Numbered from the stretch's first letter, positions 43,185 through 52,088 are shown. The stretch: 64,000 bases of DNA from Fodinibacter sp038330415 (GCA_038330415.1 JBBQNZ010000003.1:1-64000); one strand, 5' to 3'. Program-made: numbers and translations. The notes: a model not told the origin generated them from the letters alone.

Positions 43185-44030
43185 CTAGGACGCCGCGGCG
43201 CTGCGGGCCGCGGCCCGCAGCTCGGTGAGCACCCGCGCGTCGATGCCGCCGGGGGAGCGGCGGGTCTCGAGGTTGACCTCCGACATCCAGGCCTCGAGGG
43301 CCGCGTCCACGTCACCCCCGTGGATGCCGCGCCCCACCGCGGTCAGCAGCGTCGCCACCTCGTCGCGCCGTTCGCCCTGGAGCGGCTCGACATCCTCGGG
43401 GCCGCCGAAGAGCAGCGTGGACAGGTCGTGCAGGCGGGCGAGCTCGTGCGGCGCGTCGGGGTGGTCGTCGACCCTCAGGTCGGCGAGCACGCCGCAGGCG
43501 TCGTAGCCGGCGCCCGGGGCGTGCGCGAGGATCGCCGCGCTCTGCCGGCCGCGGGAGTCGCCGCCGGCGGCGTCCCCGGCCAGGAGGGTGGCCACCAGCC
43601 GGGCGTCGAAGGGCTGGCCCGCGCTGCCGAGCCACGCCGCCTCCATCGCCTGGACCACCTCGGGGCCGGTGAGGATGTTGCCCTGGATCGCGTAGGCCGT
43701 GTGCCCGTCGCCGCCGGCGACCCCGCCGGCCCAGCTGAGGCAGCCCTCGCCGGTGAAGGTGGCCGCACCGGTGGGCCCGACCGCCCCGACCTGGCGCTGA
43801 GCCCGGCCGTCGTCACCCGCCACGGCGCCCGCCAGGGCCGCGTCGACCTGCGTGCCTGCCGCGAGGGCATCGAGCACCTCGTCGAGGTAGGCGACCCGGG
43901 CGAGCGACTGCGTCGCCACCGCGCCGACGCCGGGACGCACGGCGGGCACCACCGACCCGACCGCGAGGAACTTGCTGGCGACGGCGACGCCCCAGGCATC
44001 CCCGTCCCGGGCGGCGATCGAGAAGGTCAT
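43185..44030 (-). CDS. DUF1028 family protein
   Basis: Protein of 281 aa. The N-terminal Ntn-hydrolase-like DUF1028 domain starts TFSIAARDGDAWGVAVASKFLAVGSVVPAV and continues with GYDACGVLADLRVDDHPDAP. The second residue is Thr, so an autoproteolytic nucleophile is conceivable. A C-terminal helical part (about 215-281) ends the protein. Function is unknown. The ATG is fixed by a TAACCT -10 box 7 nt upstream. Confidence 0.85.
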   Translation of the reverse strand: MTFSIAARDGDAWGVAVASKFLAVGSVVPAVRPGVGAVATQSLARVAYLDEVLDALAAGTQVDAALAGAVAGDDGRAQRQVGAVGPTGAATFTGEGCLSWAGGVAGGDGHTAYAIQGNILTGPEVVQAMEAAWLGSAGQPFDARLVATLLAGDAAGGDSRGRQSAAILAHAPGAGYDACGVLADLRVDDHPDAPHELARLHDLSTLLFGGPEDVEPLQGERRDEVATLLTAVGRGIHGGDVDAALEAWMSEVNLETRRSPGGIDARVLTELRAAARSAAAS

Positions 44031-44037
44031 GCCTGAC

Positions 44038-44043
44038 AGGTTA
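44038..44043 (-). promoter_or_regulatory. -10 box of the DUF1028 gene
   Basis: TAACCT on the minus strand is followed by 7 nt and the ATG at 44030: leaderless. Confidence 0.45.
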
Positions 44044-44051
44044 GGGCCCGC

Positions 44052-45216
44052 TCACACCACGTCGAAGAGCTCGGTGTGGATGCGTCGCCCCGGCACCCCC
44101 CGGTCGCTGATGATCCGGGTGGAGGCCGCGACCATCGGCCCGGGCCCGCAGCTGAAGTAGTCCACCGACTGCGCCCCGCGGCGGCGGTGGAGGGCCTGCT
44201 CGAGCACCTCCTGGGTGAAGCGGCCGACCTGGCCATCCCAGTCGTCGGGCGCCGCGGGTCGGCGACGTCGGCCAGGGTGCGCAGCATGCTGAGCATCGGG
44301 GTGATGCCGACCCCTCCGGCGATCATGACGAACCGGTCGGAGGTCAGCCCGTCGAGGGTGAACGACCCGTGCGGGCCGTCGAGGAACACGTTGCGTCCCC
44401 GGCGCAGGCCGGCGACGAGCTCACTGAAGTCACCGATGCCCTTGATGGTGAACTCCTTGCGCCACGGCTCGGTCGCGGCGGACGCGATCGTGAACGGGTG
44501 CTCCTCGAAGACGAACGGCGAGGTGCCGATCTTCAGCCAGGCGAACTGGCCGGGGCGGAACTCCACCCCGTCGTGCCCCGCCGCGTTCAGCACCAGGGTG
44601 ACGGCCGTCGGGGACTCCCGACGCACCTCACTCACGACGTACCTGTTCCGGCGGGAGCGCAACGGTCGCCAGACCCAGCGGTGGGCCACGGCCAGCAGCA
44701 TGGCCACCCCGATCGCGACGAACCACCCCGCGCCTCCGGGTAGCGGGTCAGGTCGCCCAGCCAGAGCACGTGCAGGCTCAGGGTCGCGATGCTCGCGGCC
44801 CAGACCCGCGGGGGCGAGGAGCGCAGGTCCAGCAGGGCAAGGCCGGGCCCGGGGCGCAGCAGCACGGCCACGACGTGCACGAGCACCAGCGCCACCACGG
44901 TGAGGGCCAGCGCCCGGTGGCCGCGCAGCACTCGTTCGACCCCGAGGTCGCCGGTCAGTGGCCAGAACCGGCTCGGGAGCACGAAGGTGAGCACGAGCGG
45001 CGACGCCGCGGCGAGCGCCGTGCTGAGGGAGACCCAGCGCGCGATGCCCTGGTGGGCGTACTCAGGCGCCGACCAGAGCGCCCACAGCGGCACCATGACC
45101 GCGGCCGCCACCAGCAGCGCCCAGAGGACAGGAGCGATCCGACGACGTGCTGCGCCTCCCCCCGACCTGTCCGCAGCCGCCGTCCGCCGATGGAGTGAGA
45201 GGCCACTGGGCACCAT
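44052..45216 (-). pseudogene. ferric-reductase/ferredoxin-reductase-type flavoprotein, frameshifted and internally deleted
   Basis: The N-terminal frame encodes a ferric-reductase-like membrane domain (His-bearing helices HRALALTVVALVLVHVVAV and LSLHVLWLGDLTRY). A shift near 44740 moves the reading to a second frame with the FAD/NAD part (FRPGQFAWLKIG, EEHPFTIAS, IAGGVGITPMLSMLRTLAD). A second break near 44245 joins it to DWDGQVGRFTQEVLEQALH, FSCGPGPMVAAS and HTELFDVV in a third frame. The NAD-binding middle between ADPR and DWDGQVG looks deleted. It is decayed, or carries two sequencing errors. Confidence 0.8.
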
Positions 45217-45321
45217 CCTCAAAGGGGGAGGTGCCAGAGCGTAGGGACGGCGTGGGAGGCGAATACCAATCGTGCGTCAAGGCAACCCCAAATACCCTTG
45301 GTCCGCAGGGCGCGGGCCGGT

Positions 45322-45741
45322 TCAGGTGCTACGCACCCGGTTGTTGCGCGCGCCGTGCTCGAGCTCGGCCTCGCCGAGCAGCTCGAGCACCGGGGTGACG
45401 TAGTTGGCGAACCGTCCGCGGTAGCCCTTGCGCAGGCCGTAGTAGCCGCGAACCGGGTTGTCGTCGCTACGGGCCCAGGCCTCGACGGTGCCGTCCTTGA
45501 CGGGCTTGCCCTCGTCGGCGTTGCCCAGGGGCACCCAGTCGCCGCGCTCGCGCAGCATGGAGGCCAAGTCGTCGACCGCGGACAGGTGGTAGGACAGCGT
45601 GGTGGTGCCCACCCGCACGACGAGGGCCGGGGGGTCGGCGGCCTCGTCGCGCCACGCGGTGTAGCTGGAGGTCTGCGACGGGGTCTGCAGCACCCAGGGG
45701 TCGTCGGGGGTTCCGTTGCCGTAGGTGACGTCGTCGGCCAT
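45322..45741 (-). CDS. conserved hypothetical protein under WYL control
   Basis: Protein of 139 aa, soluble. Features are YGNGTPDDPWVLQTPSQTS, TAWRDEAADPPALVVRVGTTTLSYHL, GDWVPLGNADEGKP and a C-terminal GYYGLRKGYRGRFANYV. I recall it as a widespread small family often next to YafY-type regulators, without assigned function. AAGGAG precedes the ATG at 45741. It is divergent from a WYL regulator with an 8-bp palindrome between them. Confidence 0.78.
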   Translation of the reverse strand: MADDVTYGNGTPDDPWVLQTPSQTSSYTAWRDEAADPPALVVRVGTTTLSYHLSAVDDLASMLRERGDWVPLGNADEGKPVKDGTVEAWARSDDNPVRGYYGLRKGYRGRFANYVTPVLELLGEAELEHGARNNRVRST

Positions 45742-45787
45742 GAGGGGCTCCTTCTGCGGTGGTGTCGCTGCGGACGCTAACAGCCCT

Positions 45788-45810
45788 AAGGTGACGTCTA
45801 GTGTCACCTT
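45788..45810. promoter_or_regulatory. operator of the WYL regulator
   Basis: AAGGTGAC and GTCACCTT form a perfect 8-bp inverted repeat with the 7-nt spacer GTCTAGT, centred between the two divergent genes. Strong arms and position make this the probable binding site. Confidence 0.7.
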
Positions 45811-45826
45811 TGATTCGGGAGGTCCG

Positions 45827-46444
45827 GTGCGCGCCTCGCGGCTGCTCCTCGAGCTGCTCCTGCTGCAGAACCGCGGCCGGATGACGGCCGCCGAGCTGGC
45901 CGGCGAGCTGGGCGTCAGCCGGCGCACCGTGCTGCGCGACATCGACGCCCTGGGGGAGGCGGGTCTGCCGGTCATCGTCCACCGCGGGTCGCAAGGAGGC
46001 TTCGAGCTGGGCTTCAACCACCGCACCCGGCTCACCGGCCTGGCGAGTGACGAGGCCGAGGCGCTGGGGGTGCTCCTCGCCGCACCGGTACCCGAGCTGG
46101 CCGAGCTGGGCCTGGCGGATGCCGCGGCCCGCGCCCGCTCGAAGCTGGTGGAGTCGCTGCCCGACCCCGTGCGCGCCACGGTGCGGCGGTCGCAGGACCG
46201 GGTGCGGTTCGTCGGTGGCGGCGCTGCGAGCGACCCGGACCCCAGGGTGCGGGCGCTGGCCGAGGCGATCCGCGGTCGCCGGGTGGTGCGCCTCGACGCG
46301 CGGTCGCGGGCACCGGTGGTCGTGCACCCGGTCAGGCTGCTGCGGTTCAGCGACGAGTGGGCCGTGGCTGATGAGAACACGCCCGATTCCGCTGTGCCGC
46401 AACGGCTCTGGGGCACCGTGAACGTGTCGGCGTTGAGGTACTAG
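45827..46444 (+). CDS. YafY-type HTH/WYL-domain regulator
   Basis: Protein of 205 aa. An N-terminal HTH (LLLQNRGRMTAAELAGELGVSRRTVLRDIDALGEAGLPV) is followed by GGFELG, a middle domain, and a WYL-like C-terminal part (RVVRLDA, VHPVRLLRFSDEWAVAD). The chain is short at the end compared with usual YafY proteins. GGGAGG 5 nt before the GTG supports the start. It probably represses itself and the divergent 139-aa gene. Confidence 0.85.
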   Translation: MRASRLLLELLLLQNRGRMTAAELAGELGVSRRTVLRDIDALGEAGLPVIVHRGSQGGFELGFNHRTRLTGLASDEAEALGVLLAAPVPELAELGLADAAARARSKLVESLPDPVRATVRRSQDRVRFVGGGAASDPDPRVRALAEAIRGRRVVRLDARSRAPVVVHPVRLLRFSDEWAVADENTPDSAVPQRLWGTVNVSALRY

Positions 46445-47121
46445 TGCTCGCCAGCCCGGCGGAAGAGGCCGACCCAGGCATCGAGCCCGCCGCGGCGCAG
46501 CGGGTGCGGCCCCCGGCTCAACGACACCAGCGCGACGTCCCCGTCGGCGAACGACTCCATCTCGGCCCGGGTGACCAGCCACGGCGGTCCGTCGTCCTCG
46601 GGGGCGTCGTCCTCGTGCACGAACTGCACCGCCAGCAGCTCACCGCCCGGCGCGAGCAGCGAGCGGATGCCGTGCACGGCACGAGCGCGCAGCGGCCGGG
46701 GGAGGGCCTGCACGGTGAACACGTCGACGACCAGGTCAAAGGCGCCCACCAGGTCGGCGGGCAGGTCGAGGAGGTCGGCGACCCGGTAGTCGACGGCGCT
46801 GCGGGGGTGCCGTGCCCGGGCCAGCTCGACGGCGGAGGGCGCCAGGTCGAAGGCGACGGTGCGGTAGCCGCGTGAGGCGAGCAGCTCGGCATCCGCCCCG
46901 AGTCCGGCACCGACGACGACGGCGCGCCGCCCTGCTGCCTCGCCCGCGGCCTCGACGAGGGCGAGCACCGGGGGGTAGGGCGCGGTGCGGTCCCACGGCA
47001 GGTCGACCTCGTCGCGTGCGGCGGCCGACCACAGCTCCTCGAACCAGCGGATGGGCTCGCCGTCGGCCGCGGCGTCGCCGGCCAGCCGATCCGCCTCGAC
47101 GTCCCAGTCCCGTGACCCCAT
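46441..47121 (-). CDS. class I SAM-dependent methyltransferase
   Basis: Protein of 226 aa. Motif I is VVVGAGLGADAELLASRGY (about 66-84), with DLAPSAVELAR after it and FDLVVDVFTVQALP as motif post-II. TPMT-like features (WFEELW at the start, LPWDR) suggest a small-molecule or thiol methyltransferase. The ATG is fixed by a TACCGT -10 box 6 nt upstream. Its end overlaps the convergent WYL gene by 4 nt. Confidence 0.85.
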   Translation of the reverse strand: MGSRDWDVEADRLAGDAAADGEPIRWFEELWSAAARDEVDLPWDRTAPYPPVLALVEAAGEAAGRRAVVVGAGLGADAELLASRGYRTVAFDLAPSAVELARARHPRSAVDYRVADLLDLPADLVGAFDLVVDVFTVQALPRPLRARAVHGIRSLLAPGGELLAVQFVHEDDAPEDDGPPWLVTRAEMESFADGDVALVSLSRGPHPLRRGGLDAWVGLFRRAGEH

Positions 47122-47127
47122 CGGCCC

Positions 47128-47133
47128 ACGGTA
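47128..47133 (-). promoter_or_regulatory. -10 box of the methyltransferase gene
   Basis: TACCGT on the minus strand is followed by 6 nt and the ATG at 47121: leaderless. Confidence 0.5.
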
Positions 47134-47150
47134 GCGGGGCACCGCGCGGG

Positions 47151-48269
47151 TCAGCGGCGCTCGAGCCGCACCATCACCTCGGTGTGCGAGGTCTGCGGGA
47201 ACATGTCGAAGACCCGGCCGGTGACCGGGGTGAGTGACGGCATCGCGGCGAGGTCGCGGGCGAGCGAGTCGGCGTTGCAGCTGGAGTAGATGACCTGGGT
47301 CGCGCGGGACGCGTCGAGCCAGTGGGCCAGATCGGGGCCGATGCCGCGTCGGGGCGGGTTGACGACCACGAGGTCGGGGGCGGGTGAGAGGTCAGCCGTC
47401 GTCGCGTCACCGATCTGGAACTGCGCGGCGTCCGGTCCCCGTCCGGCCGCCGCCCGCGCCGCGTCGACCGCGTCGGCCGAGGTCTCGACCCCGAGCACCG
47501 TGCGGCCCGGTGCGGTGGCGTGCAGCGCGAAGCCGCCGACGCCGCAGTAGAGGTCCCACACGACCGTGGGGTCCGCGGCGTCGACCCACTCGCGGGCCTG
47601 GCGGTAGAGCGCCGCGGCCACGGACGTGTTGGTCTGGAAGAACGACCGGGGCCCGAGCAGCAGCGTCGCGTCTCCGACCCGCATCGGCAGCAGGGCCTGC
47701 TCGCTCAGCTGCACCTCGGTGTCGCCCTCGAGCACCGCCTTGTGCTCCGGGTGCAGGTTCGCGGTAACCACGCGCACCGAGGGCAGCTCGGTGAGCAGGC
47801 GGGGGAGCGCGGCCCGCAGGTCGGACAGGTGGCGCTGCGAGCGCAGCACGAACCGCACGAGGTGCTCGCCGTCGGGGGAGTGCGTGACGATGAGGTACTT
47901 CAGCTCGCCCCGTCGGGCCGGCACGTCGTAGGGCTCGAGGCCGAGGTCGGCCACGAGGCGGTGCAAGGGGTCGAAGGTGGCCGCGAGGCCCGGCTCGTAG
48001 AGGCCGCAGCGGCGTAGGTCGACGCCGCGCCCACGATCGTCGAGGATGCCGAGCGTCGGGCGCCCGGCGCGGCCGCCGACCACCAGCTTGGCCTTGTTGC
48101 GGTAGTGCGACGCGGGGCTGGGCGCCGGGTCGAGCCACGACAGGCGGGGTGCGACGTCCGCGAGGGCGGCGGCGGCGCGGTGCTGCTTGGCGGCCAGCTG
48201 GTCGGCGTAGGGGGTGCCCATCAGGGTGCACGAGCGGCACCGGCCGGCATCGAAGTAGTCGCACTGCAT
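47151..48269 (-). CDS. rlmC: 23S rRNA (uracil-5-)-methyltransferase RlmC
   Basis: Protein of 372 aa. Iron-sulfur cluster cysteines are Cys3, Cys11 and Cys14 (QCDYFDAGRCRSCTLMG) plus Cys88 in LRRCGLYEP. SAM-binding WDLYCGVGGFALHA is near 241, and the catalytic loop is VIYSSCNADSLARDL near 335. It lacks an N-terminal TRAM domain, as expected for RlmC. A TACGCT box lies 9 nt before the ATG, so the leader is short or absent. Confidence 0.93.
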   Translation of the reverse strand: MQCDYFDAGRCRSCTLMGTPYADQLAAKQHRAAAALADVAPRLSWLDPAPSPASHYRNKAKLVVGGRAGRPTLGILDDRGRGVDLRRCGLYEPGLAATFDPLHRLVADLGLEPYDVPARRGELKYLIVTHSPDGEHLVRFVLRSQRHLSDLRAALPRLLTELPSVRVVTANLHPEHKAVLEGDTEVQLSEQALLPMRVGDATLLLGPRSFFQTNTSVAAALYRQAREWVDAADPTVVWDLYCGVGGFALHATAPGRTVLGVETSADAVDAARAAAGRGPDAAQFQIGDATTADLSPAPDLVVVNPPRRGIGPDLAHWLDASRATQVIYSSCNADSLARDLAAMPSLTPVTGRVFDMFPQTSHTEVMVRLERR

Positions 48270-48288
48270 GGTGCGGCCAGCGTAGGTG

Positions 48289-48579
48289 CTACATATTGGC
48301 GAGCTCGTGCACGACGACGCTGGTGATCATCGGGTTGGTGCGCGCCAGGGCCAGGGCGGCCTCACGGTCCACGGCCTCGATGACCGAGTAGCCGGTGAAC
48401 GAGTCCGGGCCCACCTGGAGGTCGGTGGTGCCGTCGGGGGTCACCTCGGCACCGCCGGACATCGGGTTCCCGCTGTCGACCATCTGACCGCCCACGCTGT
48501 CGAACCACTGCATCCAGGCGCGGCCGATCTCAGGGGTTGGGGTGACGTAGCCCTTGTAGAGAAAGAGGAAGGTGCTCAT
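48289..48579 (-). CDS. YCII-related protein
   Basis: Protein of 96 aa with the dimeric ferredoxin-like YCII fold: FLFLYKGYVTPTPEIGRAWMQWFDSVGGQMVDSGNPM, VGPDSFTGYSVIEAVDREAALALARTNPM. The ATG overlaps the ArsR stop (ATGA). ArsR-YCII pairs are common in Actinobacteria, usually without a defined substrate. Confidence 0.85.
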   Translation of the reverse strand: MSTFLFLYKGYVTPTPEIGRAWMQWFDSVGGQMVDSGNPMSGGAEVTPDGTTDLQVGPDSFTGYSVIEAVDREAALALARTNPMITSVVVHELANM

Positions 48580-48956
48580 CTGGTGGTGCCTTTCCTGCCG
48601 GGTGTGTCGGTCTGGTCGGCGGCGCGCGTGGCGACCGCGTGGTTGACGAGTGTCTCGGTGTCGGTGCCCCACCAGGGGGCGAACTGGTCGCTCCAGCCCT
48701 GCAGGCGGCGCAGCCCCACCCGTTCCAGAGCCAGGAGGTTGCCGCGGCCGACCCGGGTGCGGCGCACGAGGTGCGCCGTCTCGAGCACCCTGATGTGTCG
48801 GTGGATCGCCGGCAACGTGAGGCCGACGCGCTGTGCCACCGCCGCGATCGTGGCCGGCCGCTGGGCGAGCAGCAGCACCACCTCGCGCCGGTGCGGGTTC
48901 GCCAGCGCCGTGAAGACGGCGTCGAGGTCATCAGGGGCAGCATTCTTTGAGTTCAC
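48576..48956 (-). CDS. ArsR-family regulator paired with YCII protein
   Basis: Protein of 126 aa from the GTG at 48956. The winged HTH is DAVFTALANPHRREVVLLLAQ, IAAVAQRVGLTLPAIHRHIRVLETAHLVRR, then GRGNLLALERVGLRRLQGW. No Cys or His metal cluster is seen, so it belongs to the non-metal group. A TTAACACTGTTGTGAA near-palindrome directly overlaps the start codon and may be the operator. It is translationally coupled to the YCII gene. Confidence 0.85.
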   Translation of the reverse strand: MNSKNAAPDDLDAVFTALANPHRREVVLLLAQRPATIAAVAQRVGLTLPAIHRHIRVLETAHLVRRTRVGRGNLLALERVGLRRLQGWSDQFAPWWGTDTETLVNHAVATRAADQTDTPGRKGTTR

Positions 48957-49060
48957 AACAGTGTTAAGTGTGCAGGGTGGTTCGGTCGCTGGCAACAGGC
49001 GGTGACGCGCGCTCGGGTGTCGGTGCTGGGCCCTAGCGTGGGGCTGCCCGTGGCGTCGGG

Positions 49061-49183
49061 CGGGTCGTGGTCACCGGTGCCCAGAGCGACGCCTGCATCC
49101 GCGCCACGCTGCACGGGGCGCTGGTGCGCGGCTACGACGTCACCCTGGTCGGCGAGGTGAGCTTCACGGCCCAGGCGGGATGA
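49061..49183 (+). pseudogene. isochorismatase-family hydrolase C-terminal fragment
   Basis: The frame reads RVVVTGAQSDACIRATLHGAL, then VRGYDVTLVG, and then runs into unrelated residues and a stop at 49183. This is the nucleophile-Cys region of cysteine hydrolases of the isochorismatase superfamily. Nothing of the N-terminal 100 or more residues is left upstream, so it is a relic. The rest of 48957-49342 shows no other gene. Confidence 0.65.
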
Positions 49184-49310
49184 GCGCGCCGTTCGACGAG
49201 CTGCGCGGTTCCGGATAGGCGCGGTTCCGGTCGTGCGATCGGGGCTTGGCAGCGGAATCCGAAGGCGGGTAGGGTGATCCCGAGCGATATCCGAACCCCC
49301 CAGACCACGT

Positions 49311-49329
49311 CCCCACCCTGCGGGTGGGG
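49311..49329 (+). promoter_or_regulatory. hairpin abutting the Shine-Dalgarno of the aminotransferase gene
   Basis: CCCCACCC-TGC-GGGTGGGG is a perfect 8-bp, all but one G-C stem. It ends two bases before AGGAGG (49331-49336). It could act as a translational gate, an mRNA stabiliser, or a terminator for upstream transcripts. Confidence 0.5.
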
Positions 49330-49342
49330 GAGGAGGCACCCG

Positions 49343-50767
49343 ATGACCGACCAGCTGCAGCAGACCGCGCCCGCCGTTCCCGCGCACGACCCCGGCACCT
49401 ACCGCCGCCTGCCCGAGCGCACCCGGCCGGTCGACCCCGAGGTCGTCGAGCGGCTGCTGGCCGCCGAGTGGGCGCGGTTCACCTCGTGGTCGGGGGAGTC
49501 GGGCGCCCACAACGAGCGGGCGAGCAAGACGCTGCCGCTGGGGGTCACCAGCTCGTTCCAGCACTGGGAGCCCTACCCGATCTCGATCGCCTCGGCCCGC
49601 GGCGCGTGGCTCACCGACGTCGACGGCAACCAGCTGCTCGACCTGTCGATGGGGTTCGGCGCGATGCTGGTGGGCCACCTCAACCCGAAGGTCGTCGAGA
49701 AGGTCACCGAGGCGCTCACCGACACCGGAACCCTGTTCGTCACGCCGTCACCGCAGGCGACCGAGATGAGCGAGCGGTTCTGTGAGCGGTTCCAGCTCGA
49801 CATGATCCGGTTCACCAACTCGGGCACCGAGTCACTGATGTACGCCATCCGCTGCGCCCGTGCCTACACCGAGCGCAAGGCGATCGTGAAGATCGAGGGC
49901 GGCTACCACGGCGGCTACGACGCACTGCAGGTCTCGGTCAAGCCCGGGCTCGACGAGATCGGCCCGGCCGACGCGCCGACCCCCCAGGTGCCCTTCGACG
50001 TCGAGGCCGGCACCGTGTACGTGGTCGCCTACAACGACCTGGGGCAGCTCGACCGGGTGCTCGCCGAGCACGGCAACGAGATCGCCGCCCTGGTCGTCGA
50101 GCCGGTCATCGAGAACCTCTCGATCGTGGTTCCCGACGAGGGCTACCTCGCCGCGGTCCGCGCCGCGTGCGACGCTCACGGCGTCGTGCTGATCTTCGAC
50201 GAGGTCAAGACAGGGCTCACCGCCGGCTACGCGGGAGCGGCCCAACGACTCGGCGTCACCCCCGACCTGATCACCTTGGCCAAGTCGATCGGCGGCGGCC
50301 TGCCGCTGGCAGCGTTCGGCGGCAAGCGGGAGGTCATGGCGGTCGTCGTCGACGGCCGGATGGCCCACTTCGGCACCTACAACGGCAACCCCCTGGTGAT
50401 GGCCGCCGCGCAGGCCGTCGACGAGATCTGCACCCGCGAGGCGCTCGCCGAGGCCGAGGCGGTCAACGTGCGCGCCCTGCAGGCCATCGACGCCATCATC
50501 GACGAGTACGAGCTGCCGGCCCACACCGTCGGGCTGGGGGTCAAGGGCTGCGTCACCTGGTCCACGACGCCGGTGCGCAACTACCGCGACTACAAGGCCA
50601 CCGACTTCGCCCTCGCCGAGCTGTCCTGGCTCTGGGGGGTCAACCGGAACATCCTCACGCCGCCCGGTCTCGACGAGCAGTGGCTGGTCTCGCTGGTGAC
50701 CACTGACGACGACATGGCCACCCTGGTCGAGGACTTCCGCCAGCTGGCGCAGGCGCTGCGGGCCTGA
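49343..50767 (+). CDS. class III PLP aminotransferase (glutamate-1-semialdehyde-aminomutase-like)
   Basis: Protein of 474 aa. Landmarks are DVDGNQLLDLSMGFGAMLVGH, FTNSGTESLMYAIRCARAYTERK, GGYHGGYD, LVVEPVIEN, LIFDEVKTGLTAGY, and the PLP lysine in LITLAKSIGGGLPLAAFGG (near 316). The Ser-Gly-Thr-Glu and GGYHGGYD forms suit the GSA-aminomutase-like branch, which includes amine:pyruvate and beta-amino-acid aminotransferases. AGGAGG 6 nt before the ATG supports the start. Amine or amino-acid catabolism with the next gene is likely. Confidence 0.85.
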   Translation: MTDQLQQTAPAVPAHDPGTYRRLPERTRPVDPEVVERLLAAEWARFTSWSGESGAHNERASKTLPLGVTSSFQHWEPYPISIASARGAWLTDVDGNQLLDLSMGFGAMLVGHLNPKVVEKVTEALTDTGTLFVTPSPQATEMSERFCERFQLDMIRFTNSGTESLMYAIRCARAYTERKAIVKIEGGYHGGYDALQVSVKPGLDEIGPADAPTPQVPFDVEAGTVYVVAYNDLGQLDRVLAEHGNEIAALVVEPVIENLSIVVPDEGYLAAVRAACDAHGVVLIFDEVKTGLTAGYAGAAQRLGVTPDLITLAKSIGGGLPLAAFGGKREVMAVVVDGRMAHFGTYNGNPLVMAAAQAVDEICTREALAEAEAVNVRALQAIDAIIDEYELPAHTVGLGVKGCVTWSTTPVRNYRDYKATDFALAELSWLWGVNRNILTPPGLDEQWLVSLVTTDDDMATLVEDFRQLAQALRA

Positions 50768-50804
50768 GCACCTGAGCCTGCGGCCCTGAGCGCACCGGCA
50801 CGCC

Positions 50805-52088
50805 ATGGGTGACGACCCGCGGGTCGAGCAGATCATCCGCTACGGCGGGAGCTTCTCGACGTTCCGGCCGGTGCGCGCCGCCGGCAGCCACCTCTACGAC
50901 GCGAGCGGCCGAGCCGTCCTTGACTTCACCTCGGGTCAGCTCAGCTCGATCCTCGGACACTCGCACCCGGCGGTCGTCGCCGCGGTGACCCGGTCGGTGG
51001 CCCAGCTCGACCACCTGCACTCGGCGATGCTGTCCGAACCGGTCCTGGAGCTGGCGCAGCGGCTCACCGCGCTGGCTCCGGAGCCGCTGGACCGGGTCAT
51101 GTTCCTCAGCACGGGTGCGGAGTCCAACGAGGCGGCGCTACGGCTGGCGAAGCTCGTCACCGGCCGGCACGAGGTCGTCGCCTTCGCCCAGAGCTGGCAC
51201 GGCGTCACCGGGGGAGCGGCGGCCTCGACCTACGCCTTCGGCCGGCGCGGCTACGGTCCGCAGGGGGTCGGCACCTTCGCCATCCCGGCGCCGGACCCGC
51301 GCCGTGGGCCGTTCCGCACGGCCGGCGGCTACGACTGGAGGGCCGAGCTCGACTACGCCTTCGACCTGGTCGACCGGCAGTCCTCGGGGAGCCTGGCGGC
51401 CTTCATCGCCGAGCCGGTCCTCAGCACCGGTGGGATGCTCGATCTCCCGCTGGGCTACCTGGCAGCGCTCGCGCAACACTGCCGCAGGCGCGGGATGCTG
51501 CTGGTGGTCGACGAGGCACAGACCGGGCTCGGGCGCACCGGGTGGATGTTCGCCGTCGAGCGCGACGGTGTCGTGCCCGACGTGCTCACGCTGTCCAAGA
51601 CCCTGGGTGCCGGCCTGCCGCTGTCGGCGGTGCTGACCACCGCCGACCTCGAGCGGCAGGCGCACGACCGGGGCTTCCTGTTCTACACGACGCACGCCAA
51701 CGACCCGCTCCCGGCGTCGGTGGGCCTGGCCGTGCTCGAGGTGATCGAGCGCGACGGCCTCGTGGCCCGGGCCGAGACCGCCGGCGCCCGACTGGAGCAG
51801 GGGCTGCGCACCCTGATGCGCGACCACTCATGCGTCGGTGACGTTCGGGGCAGAGGCCTGCTGCTCGGCCTGGAGATCGTGGCCGACCGCACGTCGATGG
51901 CGGCCGACGACGAGCGGGGGGCGCGCATCACCGCGCGGTGTCTCGAGCTCGGCCTGTCGATGAACGTCGTGCAACGGGCCGGGTCGGGCGGGGTGTTCCG
52001 CATCGCACCGCCGCTGACCGTCACCGACAGCGAGCTCGACCTCGCGCTGGAGATCCTCGACGAGGCGATCCGCACGACGCAACCATGA
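50805..52088 (+). CDS. class III PLP aminotransferase (dialkylglycine-decarboxylase-like)
   Basis: Protein of 427 aa. Landmarks are DFTSGQLSSILGHSHPAVVAA near 47, LSTGAESNEAALRLAKLVTG, WHGVTGGAAASTY, AFIAEPVLSTGGM, LLVVDEAQTGLGRTG and the PLP lysine in VLTLSKTLGAGLPLSAV (near 265). The SGQLSSILGHSHP stretch resembles 2,2-dialkylglycine decarboxylase. It lies 37 bp after the first aminotransferase, with no strong ribosome binding site. It ends 41 bp before dif. Confidence 0.85.
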   Translation: MGDDPRVEQIIRYGGSFSTFRPVRAAGSHLYDASGRAVLDFTSGQLSSILGHSHPAVVAAVTRSVAQLDHLHSAMLSEPVLELAQRLTALAPEPLDRVMFLSTGAESNEAALRLAKLVTGRHEVVAFAQSWHGVTGGAAASTYAFGRRGYGPQGVGTFAIPAPDPRRGPFRTAGGYDWRAELDYAFDLVDRQSSGSLAAFIAEPVLSTGGMLDLPLGYLAALAQHCRRRGMLLVVDEAQTGLGRTGWMFAVERDGVVPDVLTLSKTLGAGLPLSAVLTTADLERQAHDRGFLFYTTHANDPLPASVGLAVLEVIERDGLVARAETAGARLEQGLRTLMRDHSCVGDVRGRGLLLGLEIVADRTSMAADDERGARITARCLELGLSMNVVQRAGSGGVFRIAPPLTVTDSELDLALEILDEAIRTTQP

